The position numbers and the translations under genes were made by a program. A stretch of 64,000 nt of DNA. It comes from Ideonella paludis. Its GTDB lineage: Bacteria; Pseudomonadota; Gammaproteobacteria; Burkholderiales; Burkholderiaceae_C. The stretch is from assembly GCF_018069865.1 (NCBI RefSeq), contig NZ_JAGQDG010000007.1:1-64000 (forward strand), written 5' to 3'. Under the pieces are notes generated by a model, which had not been told where the DNA came from, searched no databases, and was given only the letters and a program-made list of their open reading frames with translations. Shown here in pieces: positions 9,801 to 17,600 of this stretch. Position 1 is the stretch's first letter, and each line of letters opens with the position of its first letter.

Positions 9801-11561
9801 ACGCTCAGCGCGGTGAAGAAATCAGACAACAGCCTGGCCTGCGCGCCCGCCTTCACCGGCACCCAGACCGTGAATGTGGGCTGCAACTACCTCAACCCCA
9901 CCACCGGCACCAAGCCCTTGCTGGTGGCGGGCAGCGCCGCCACCAACACCAGCACCAACCCGTCGGGCACCTGCAACGGCAGCACGGGCACGCGCAGCCT
10001 GTTGTTTGACAGCAATGGCCAAACCACCCTGACGGTGCAGTACGACGATGTGGGCCAGCTCAGGCTGAACGCATCGGCCAGTGGCTCGGGCAGCAGCGCC
10101 GGGCTGAGCCTCAGCGGCTCCTCCAGCTTTGTGATCGCGCCGTTCAAGACCATGTCCATCACCGGCACACCCGTGGCCAGCGTGGCTGCGGGCAGCCCGT
10201 TTGCTTACACCGTCACTGCGCTCAATGCGGCCGGGCAGCCAACGCCCAACTTCGGCAAAGAGACGCCACCGGAAGGCTTTGTGACGAACTGGGTGAGAAA
10301 TCAACCCACCGGCGCCAGTGCCGTGGACGGCGTGTTCTCGACAGGCACGGCGGGCAGCGTCAGCAATGGGGCGGTGAGCTACAGCGCGGCCAGTTGGAGT
10401 GAGGTGGGCCGCCTGAGTGTCACGGCCCGCTTGGCCAGTGGCAACTACCTGGGCTCGGGCTTTACCTCGGTGGCCAGCACGGCCAGCGCATGGCAATGTG
10501 CGGTGGAGGGCGGCACCTGTACCGTACCCGCCGGCACCACGGCTGCGGTGTCCTTTGATGCAGGCGGCGCCAACCTGTTCTTCAAGCACGGCCAGTCCGG
10601 CAATGTGCCTTGCACAGCGGCCTACTTCGGCGACCCCAAGCCGGGCGCCAGCAAGAGCTGCTGGATCCAGATTGAGTCCGGCCACTATGCTTCGCAAACG
10701 GGAGCCTTGAGCTTCCAGCCCCACCACTTTGATGTGACGACGGCGGCCGCCTGTGGCAGCTTCAGCTATGCGGCCCAGCCCTTCACCACCACCGTGACGG
10801 CCCGCAATGCGCAGGGCGCGGTGACCCGCAACTACGATGGCAGCGCGGGCACCAGCCCCAACTTTGCCAAGACCGTGAACCTGAGCTTGGCCAGTGCCAA
10901 TGCCACCGGAAGCTTGACGGGCAGCGTGGCGGCGACCTCGTTCCTGGCGGGTGTAGGGGCAGACATGAGCACCTTCAGCTTCACCAACAAGCTGACGCCC
11001 GAGCAAACCATCAGCCTGCGGGCCACCGACACGGACGGCGTCAGCTCCAGCACTTTTGCCGAGGGCAGCATGGTGCTGCGCAGCGGCCGTTTGGTATTGA
11101 GCAATGCCTTTGGCAGCGAGAAGAGCCCGCTGCAGGTTCCGATACAGCTGCAGTACTGGAGCGGCAAGAGTTGGGTGCTGAACAACGCCGACACCTGCAC
11201 GGTGATCTCCCCCGCCTCGGTCGTGCGGGCGCAGACCCTGAACCACAACAACACCACGGCGACCTGGAGCAGCGCCATCAGCAGCGTGAGCCTGACGGGC
11301 GGCAGCGGCTTCATCACCCTGGGCGCACCCAGCCCAGCCGGCACCGGCAGTGTGGACTTGTCCATCAACTTGGGCAGCACCATCGCCGACCTGAGCTGCC
11401 ACGCCAGCCATCCGGCCAGCACGGGCGCGGGGCTGCCTTGGTTGCGTTCACGCCAGGGCAGTTGCGCCAGCAGCTTTGACCGCGACCCAGCCGCCCGCGC
11501 GACCTTTGGCGTCTATGCACCGGAAACCAAGCGCTCGGTGCACGTGCGCGAGGTTTTCTAG
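3837..11561 (+). CDS. Giant MshQ-like protein 1: beta-helix-like repeats, PA14 and DUF6701 domains
   Basis: 2574 residues, exported. A signal peptide ends at AQA (residue 31). Residues ~35-1150 are threonine/serine/glycine/valine-rich short turns of the type seen in bactofilins and right-handed beta-helices, organised into three long repeats plus a partial one beginning at residues 150, 473, 785 and 1090 (each starts NVSCTGTCYL). A cysteine-rich linker (VCCGSAAFGSSCSSSC) leads into a PA14 domain (~1242-1385, with QSDDGVRLWVNG and AVARLRWKRP). Residues ~1400-1840 match the giant 2 segment starting VWWSR, which may be a lectin-like domain. From ~1850 (LDHLEITAS) to the end is DUF6701, ending SVHVREVF. 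Paralogy, domain order and the pilin genes nearby support an MshQ-type surface protein; adhesin function is inferred. The next paralog starts 62 bp downstream, so the two are probably co-transcribed. Confidence 0.85.
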   Translation: MSRMIDLGRHRFWRWLGLWLALCVLAPAAQAAAYVFPGNLPSTCTGSGPSYTCTGLTLLTGDTVTINSPTPATITVNGALNATGASINSAGNTADLTLNVTGAVTLTTSSIKGNVNSVGATLNTGSSITGNLAAGAATITLAASTTVSGNVSCTGTCYLGMQGNDITIGGTTTVGHLYNWGAYRARFGGTITAHDAYIYLGYDAVVNGDVKLLATYANYGYYVYLQDRAVVNGSVSNAQSGGIYLYSSSRVTGDVSIVGAMTGGVYMYTSATVQGNVTCSACQLDLQGNNTDIGGTTNVAQIGNTGNYSSYAGAKFGSLLVAPSGNTVIASNGQILLGNTTTVKGGMSATQAITIGSGLTITGNVSSGAAVSVGASSLVTGSMTATGSVTFANSVTVTGNLTTSSSLTAGVSTAVQGNVNASGSVSLGNSSAVTGSITAGSGVSLGTGSTVGQFLNGGNGTVTLTANNSIAGNVSCTGTCYLSMQGNDISIGGTTTVGHLYNWGSYRARFGGSITAHYAYIYIGYDAIVNGDVKLLATYANYGYYVYLQDRTVVNGTVSNTQTGGIYLYASTQVGGDVAITNTAAGGTGVSSNNIYMYVGAKVLGNVACSNCQLDIQGNNIDIGGTTSVGLIGNPQNYTSYSGAKFASLLSAPSGNTVNASNGQIFLGNTTTVKGGMYASQAITVANSLSVTGSVTAGGAISLGSSALVSGSLVSSGSITTTTSTTVQGSITAAGSVSLGNSAAITGSITAGSGVSLGTASTVGQFLSGGSGTVTLTANNSIAGNVSCTGTCYLSMQGNDISIGGTTTVGYLYNWGYYRARFGGTITASYAYIYIGYNAVVNGDVNLLATYANYGYYIYIQDGSVINGSVSNSQSGGTYLYSSSQVTGNVSTVGALAGNIYMYANAKIDGNVSCTHCQLDLQGNNTEVGGTTSVALIGNTGNYSSYTGAKFGSLLVAPSGNTVNATNGQILLGSNTTVKGGMYASQAITVINSLNVTGSVTAGGAISLGSSALVSGSLVSSSSITTTTSTTVQGSITAAGAVSLGNSAAITGSITAGSGVSLGTASTVGQFLSGGNGTVTLTANNSIAGNVSCTGTCYLNMQANDISIGGTTTVGYLYNWGYYRARFGGTITASYAYIYIGYNAVVNGDVNLLATYANYGYYIYIQDGSVVNGTVSNAQSGGVYHYANSTSQCTRTLTSGPITLYTGARPGGVCCGSAAFGSSCSSSCVSNSSGLTMPVGCQPPYGLNGSYYNTTDLTGAVALSRRDGPVDFDWGAGSPGTGVNADYFSVRWTGNVLVPYTGWYTFQTQSDDGVRLWVNGQQLINNWTLHGPTDDTSTTIYLKAGTRYPIEMNMYEWGGGAVARLRWKRPLDSAFAAIPYGNGTQGLYPDTVPVVPDAGVFSGAVWWSRANSFSGSDSAAMSTWANEADSSRNLTGSTTKPVYRNTNALNINFNPVVEFTSISGTVAGAQFFSAPSFLGTSTWQQAHYVMVGYVTSTPQNNWVYFEDAVDPGVGFDGRLSFHMGWTPGIVYWDAGASGNGNRTNYTDSTLVNNPSVWMFNMDAVATTPNGGKLGIRRDGVIKANSGSPNAFTGNNSNFRVGWPGMDSTLRGVLAEGMLFLGSSMSNAQAAQLETYLGLKYGSTLGGNGATTSSYQDSAATTTWAAASGFHHNIAGIGRDDKLLLDQRISRSVNTGQQITATSKATMPDGSSTVSAQDGAQLADRSFVIWGDNGLTSTSTVNIAAGGLAGRSRSMRLWRLQQTGTAAAQWTVCIPDAMLPSSFLTGNLADLQLNASTASDLSASPVSVVMSAGNCPGSGVGVTTSVPGRVATLSAAQLASLGSVSYFSVTRRLLDHLEITASSGNGVTCAPTTYTIKACADATCTSLYTGGVSGTLTLTGSGLTVNFPAGAGFTIPNGSSQVTVTAQVTTPGTATVGATGLSITPGNSQSVFCGLGASAAAANSCAMTVADAGFLLNVPHSRAGYSQTVTLSAVKKSDNSLACAPAFTGTQTVNVGCNYLNPTTGTKPLLVAGSAATNTSTNPSGTCNGSTGTRSLLFDSNGQTTLTVQYDDVGQLRLNASASGSGSSAGLSLSGSSSFVIAPFKTMSITGTPVASVAAGSPFAYTVTALNAAGQPTPNFGKETPPEGFVTNWVRNQPTGASAVDGVFSTGTAGSVSNGAVSYSAASWSEVGRLSVTARLASGNYLGSGFTSVASTASAWQCAVEGGTCTVPAGTTAAVSFDAGGANLFFKHGQSGNVPCTAAYFGDPKPGASKSCWIQIESGHYASQTGALSFQPHHFDVTTAAACGSFSYAAQPFTTTVTARNAQGAVTRNYDGSAGTSPNFAKTVNLSLASANATGSLTGSVAATSFLAGVGADMSTFSFTNKLTPEQTISLRATDTDGVSSSTFAEGSMVLRSGRLVLSNAFGSEKSPLQVPIQLQYWSGKSWVLNNADTCTVISPASVVRAQTLNHNNTTATWSSAISSVSLTGGSGFITLGAPSPAGTGSVDLSINLGSTIADLSCHASHPASTGAGLPWLRSRQGSCASSFDRDPAARATFGVYAPETKRSVHVREVF
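4284..7400 (+). repeat. Three and a partial ~0.9 kb in-frame tandem repeats within giant gene 1
   Basis: Units begin at 4284, 5253, 6189 and 7104, giving periods of 969, 936 and 915 bp, all multiples of three; the fourth unit stops near 7400. Units 2 and 3 are almost identical at DNA level over long stretches (compare 5930-6440 with 6840-7350), implying recent duplication or gene conversion. Each unit encodes the same order: NVSCTGTCYL, YNWG.YRARFGG, YIY.GY, LLATYANYGYY, SNAQSGG, C..CQLD.QGNN, then a run of short beta-turn repeats. Confidence 0.9.
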
Positions 11562-11623
11562 GCGCCAAAGCAGGCACTTCACCGCTTTTCTTTCGAGATC
11601 AAGGCGGCCTCGGCCCCGCAAGA

Positions 11624-14600
11624 ATGGCAGGGGCTGGCACTCCGCTGGCTCTTGGCACGGTTTGCTCCTTCGAGACGCCCTTGACACACGCATTTGGCTC
11701 GGTTTTGCGATGGCTGACCTTTTGGGTGGCCTTGATCGCGTTTGCACCCTCGGTGCAGGCGGCCGCCTATGTGTTCCCGGGCAGTTTGCCGTCGACCTGC
11801 ACTGGCGCGGGGCCGAGCTACACCTGTACGGGCCTCACCCTGTTGAGTGGTGACACCGTCACCATCAACAGCCCCGTGCCGGCCACCATCACGGTCAACG
11901 GTGCGCTCAATGCCACCGGCGCCAGCATCAACAGCACCGGCAACACCGCCGACCTGACCTTGAACGTCACCGGCGCGGTGACACTGACGAGCAGCAGCAT
12001 CAAGGGCAACGTCAACTCGGTGGGGGCGACGCTGAACACCGGCTCGTCCATCTCGGGCAACTTGGCGGCAGGCGCTGGCACCATCACGATGGGAGCCAGC
12101 ACCACCATCAGCGGCAATGTGAGCTGCACCACCACCTGCTACTTGAACATGTCGGCCAACGACATCACCATCGGTGGCACCACCACGGTGGGTTACCTCT
12201 ACAACTGGGGCTATTACCGCGCCCGCTTTGGCGGCACCATCACCGCGAGCTATGCCTATGTCTATCTGGGCTATGACGCTGCGGTGACGGGCAATATCCA
12301 GCTCAATGCCACCCATGCTTCGACCTACGGGGTGTTCTTGGGTGACCGCAGCACGGTCAGCGGCAACATCAGTTCGGCCCAGAGCGGCGGCATTTATCTC
12401 TACGGCAGCAGCCAAGTCAGCGGCAACGTCAGCATCACCAATGCGACGGCGGGCGGCACCGGGGCCTCCAACAACATCTACATGTACGCCTCTGCCAAGG
12501 TGATTGGCAATGTGAGCTGCAGCAACTGCCAGCTTGACCTGCAGGGCAACAACACCGATGTCGGCGGAACCGCCAGCGTGGGCTCGATAGGCAACACCAG
12601 TAACTACAGCAGCTACACCGGCGCCAAGTTCGGCAGTCTGCTGGTGTCGCCCAGTGGCAATACGGTCAACGCCAGCAACGGCCAAATCTTGCTGAGCGGC
12701 AGCACGACGGTCAAAGGCGGGATGGCGGCTTCGCAGGCCATCACTGCGGGCACGAGCCTGAATGTGGCGGGCAACCTGACGGCGGGCAGCTCGATTTCCG
12801 TCGGTGCGTCAGCCCTCATCACTGGAGGGGTGAGCGCCGGATCTGGGGTGACCTTGGGCGCCAGCAGCAGCGTGGCTCAAGACCTCAATGGTGGCAATGG
12901 CACCATCACGCTCGGCGCCAGCACCACCATCAGTGGCAATGTGAGCTGTACCGGCACCTGCTACTTGAACATGTCGGCCAACGACATCACCATCGGTGGC
13001 ACCACCACGGTGGGTTACCTCTACAACTGGGGCTACTACCGGGCGCGCTTTGGCGGCACCATCACCGCGAGCTATGCCTATGTCTATCTGGGCTACGACG
13101 CCGCGGTGACAGGCAACATCCAGCTCAATGCCACCCATGCTTCGACCTACGGGGTGTTCCTGGGTGACCGCAGCACGGTCAGCGGCAACATCAGTTCGGC
13201 CCAGAGCGGCGGCATTTATCTCTACGGCAGCAGCCAAGTCAGCGGCAACGTCAGCATCACCAATGCGACAGCGGGCGGCACCGGGGCCTCCAACAACATC
13301 TACATGTACGCCTCTGCCAAGGTGCTGGGCAATGTGAGTTGCAGCAACTGCCAGCTGGACCTGCAGGGCAACAACACCGATGTGGGCGGCACCACCAGTG
13401 TGGGCTCGATAGGCAACACCAACACCTACAGCAGCTACACCGGCGCCAAGTTCGGCAGTCTGCTGGTGTCGCCCAGTGGCAATACGGTCAACGCCGGCAA
13501 CGGCCAAATCTTGCTGGGCGGCAGCACGACGGTCAAAGGCGGGATGGCGGCTTCGCAGGGCATCACTGCGGGTACGAGCCTGAATGTGGCGGGCAACCTG
13601 ACGGCGGGCAGCTCGATCTCCGTCGGTACGTCACTGAGCGTCACCGGCAATGTCTCTGCCGGCGGCAGCCTCACCACAGGCACCTCAGCCCTCATCACGG
13701 GGGGGGTGACCGCCGGATCTGGGGTGACCTTGGGCGCCAGCAGCAGCGTGACTCAAGACCTCAATGGTGGCAATGGCACCATCACGCTCGGCGCGAGCAC
13801 CACCATCAGCGGCAATGTGAGCTGCACCACCACTTGCTACTTGAACATGTCGGCCAACGACATCACCATCGGTGGCACCACCACGGTGGGCTACCTCTAC
13901 AACTGGGGCTATTACCGCGCCCGCTTTGGCGGCACCATCACCGCGAGCTATGCCTATGTCTATCTGGGCTATGACGCCGCGGTGACGGGCAACATCCAGC
14001 TCAATGCCACCCATGCTTCGACCTACGGGGTGTACCTGGGTGATCGCAGCACGGTCAGCGGCAACATCAGTTCGGCCCAGAGCGGCGGCATTTATCTCTA
14101 CGGCAGCAGCCAGGTCAGCGGCAACGTCAGCATCACCAATGCGACGGCGGGCGGCACCGGGGCCTCCAACAACATCTACATGCACGCCGCGGCCAAGGTG
14201 CTGGGCAATGTGAGTTGCAGCGCGTGCCAATTGGACCTACAGGGCAGTAACACCGATGTGGGGGGCACCACCAGTGTGGGCTCGATTGGCAACACCAACA
14301 CCTACAGCGGCTTCGTCGGGGCCAAGTTTGGCAGCTTGTTGGCCTCGCCCAGTGGCAACACCGTCAATGCGGTGAGTGGTCAGATTCTTCTGGGCGGAAG
14401 CACCACGGTCAAAGGCGGAGTTTATGCGTCGCAAAATGTCACCGTCCAAGCCGGCTTGAGTGTCACGGGCAGCGTGACGGCCGGTGCGGCGATCAACCTG
14501 GGGGCCACAGCCACGATCAATGGCGACCTCGTGTCTTCCAGTTCAATCACGACCGGCAACACCACCTCGGTGCTGGGCAGCGTGACGGCAGCCACCAGCG

Positions 14601-17600
14601 TGAACATGGGCACGACGGCTCTGATCACCGGTGGCATTTTGGCCGGCTCGGGCGTGACGCTGGGGGCCAGCAGCAGCGTGGGGCAGAGCCTGAGTGGCGG
14701 CAACGGCACCATCACGCTCAGTGCCAGCACGACCATCGGCGGCAATGTCAGTTGCAACAGCACCTGCTACTTGAACATGTCGGCCAACGACATCACCATC
14801 GGTGGCACCACCACGGTAGGCTACCTCTACAACTGGGCCTACTACCGGGCGAGGTTTGGTGGCACCATCACGGCGAGCTATGCCTACATCTACATCGGCT
14901 ATGACGCGGTGGTCAATGGGGATGTGAAGCTCAACGCGACCTACGCATCGAGCTATGGCGTCTATATCGGCGACCGCAGTGTCGTGACCGGTACCGTCAG
15001 CACGGCCCAGACCGGTGGCATTCAGATGTACACCAGCAGCACGGCGCAGTGTGCGCGAACGCTGACCACGGGCACCATTACCCTGTCCTCCAACGCGCGC
15101 CCCGCTGGCGTGTGCTGCAACAGCGCTGGCTTTGGTTCTTCGTGCAGCAGCAGTTGCGTCAGCAACAGCTCAGGCCTCACCATGCCCTCGGGCTGCCGAG
15201 CCCAAGAGGCGTTCTTGGGCGAGGTGGCCCGCTACCAGTTTGAAGAATCGTCCTGGAGCACGGGAGGCTCGGTCCTGGATAGCAGTGGCTACGAGCGCCA
15301 TGGCACCATCACCGGCAGCCCCACTCAGTCCAAGGTGGCGCCACCCACCTGCGGCAGCACCTATGGCGTGTTCGCTGCGGGTCAGCGCATCAAAGTGCCC
15401 TATGCCGCGGCCTTGAACCCGCAGAGCTTCAGCGTGGCGCACTGGGTCCGCGTAGATGGCGGGACGGGAACCTTTCGGGGCTCTCTGACCTCCCGAACCG
15501 GCGCAGGCACCGTCACCGGCTTTAACCTTTACGCCGCCAACAACAATATGTGGCAGTTCTGGACCGGCGCGGGCACATTCAGCCAGGTGCAGGGTTCGGC
15601 GGTGTCGCTCGGGACTTGGACCCATGTGGTGGCCACTTATCAAGTCACCAGCGGGCCGGATGCCAGCGGGGTCTATACCGGGACTGGCACGATCTACATC
15701 AACGGCGCAGCTGCGGGCTCTAACACCAGCATGCGCTACAAGCCCAACACCACCCAGCCCTTGGTCATCGGCAGCGGTGGCAATGAAGACGTGGACTTCT
15801 CGCAGTATCCCTTTGCGGGTGCCCTGGACGATGTGCGGGTGTTTGACTATGCGCTTCCGGCCTCGGAGGTCTTGGCCCTGAGTACCAGCACCACTTGCCC
15901 TGGGGGACTGCCGGGCAGTGTGTGGTGGTCCAGGTCAAACAGCCTGAGCCAAGCAGACGACACGGCCGTTGGCACGTGGGCCAATGAGTCCAATGCCGCG
16001 AAGCCGCTGACCGCCAGCTCGGTGGCCCCTAAATTCCGCAACAGCAATGCGCTGAACATCAACTTCAACCCCGTGGTGGAATTCACGTCCGCCACGGCCA
16101 GTGACGCCGCAGCGCAGTACTTCCGGGCCAATAGCTTGCTGGGCAGCAAGACGTGGGCGCGGGCGCACATGGTGTTTGTGGGCTATCCCAACAGCAACAG
16201 TCAGATGAACTTTCTCTACCGAGAAAGCACGGTTTTGCCTGCTGGATATGCCGACGCTCGCTTGTCTATCCACGTCCCTTGGCTCAGCAACCTGTATTGG
16301 GACTCGGGCAACTGCTGCACCACCAACCGCACTTCCGTCGCTGACACCACCATCGTGAACACGCCTTCGGTGTTCTTGTTCACCATGGACTCCACGGCTG
16401 CAACACCCGGCGGTGTCAAGCAGAGCATTCGCCGAGATGGGCGTGTTCTGACGTCTATCGCTTCCCCTATCGCCTTCACCGGCAATGCTTCGGAGTTTCG
16501 AGTCGGCTTTGGGGGCGGTGCGCAAACGACCTTTCAAGGGGTGATGTCCGAGGGCGTGCTGTTCTTGGGGCAAACGATGACCGATGGCTTGGCCACCCAA
16601 CTGGAGAGCTATTTGGGCCTGAAGTACGGTGTGACTTTGGGCGGCAATGGGGCTGCCAGCACGAGCTACACCCACAGTGGTGGAGGCACCACCTGGGCCG
16701 CGGGCACCGGCTACCACCACAATGTGGTGGGCCTGGGCCGCGACGACGCCACCAAGCTCAACCAGTTGATTTCACGCAGCAGCAATTCGGGTGGGCAGAT
16801 CACGCTCACCACGGGCGCCAGCATGCCTTCCAGCGCCACAGCCATTGCGCCCACCACCGGCGTGGCCTTCAGCGCCAACCGCTCCTTTGTGGTGGTGGGC
16901 GATAACGGCCAGACCGCCACCAGCACCACCACGATTGCCACGGGCCCGCAAGCCGGCCGCACGCGCAGCGCGCGGGTGTGGCGCGCGCAAGTCACCGGCA
17001 CGGTGCCGACCCAGGTGGCGGTGTGCATTCCGGAGAGCATGATCCCCGCCGAGTTCTTGGGTGGCAATGCGGCCACCGACCTCTGGCTCACCACGGCCAG
17101 CAGCGCTGATTTCGCCACCGGTGCGGCCTCCGTCACCATGAGCTCAGCCAGTTGCGTGGCCAGTGGTGTGGGCGTGAGCACCAGCGCGGCGGGTCGTTTG
17201 GCAGTGCTGCCCGCGGCCACTTTGCAGGCCTGGGGCGGCGTGGGCTACTTCACGGTCAGCCGTCGCTTGCTCGACCACCTGGAGATCACCGCCAGCTCCA
17301 GCAGCGGCGTGACCTGCTCGCCCACGAGCTACACCATCAAGGCCTGTGCTGACGCAGCCTGCACCTCGCTCTACACCGGTGGGGTCAGTGGCACGCTCAC
17401 GCTGTCAGGCAGTGGGCTGACAGTCAACTTCCCCGCCGGTGCGGGTTTCACCATTCCGAGTGGCAGCTCGCAAGTCACGGTCACTGCGCAGGTGACCACG
17501 CCGGGCACGGCCACGGTGGGCGTCACGGGCTTGTCCATCACGCCGGGCAATAGCCAGGGCGTGTTCTGTGGCTTCGCCACGCCGGCCGCAGCGGCCAACA

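Noticed and set aside
9822-11411. 529-codon minus-strand frame inside giant gene 1, and the similar ones at 3975-5687 and 8076-9401
   Set aside because: Antisense shadows of the MshQ-like coding sequence, alanine/glycine/histidine-rich, no start signals.
4284-15050. Regularly repeated DNA that could be a CRISPR or satellite array
   Set aside because: Repeats are 0.8-0.97 kb, in frame, always multiples of three, and encode conserved motifs inside two long open frames.
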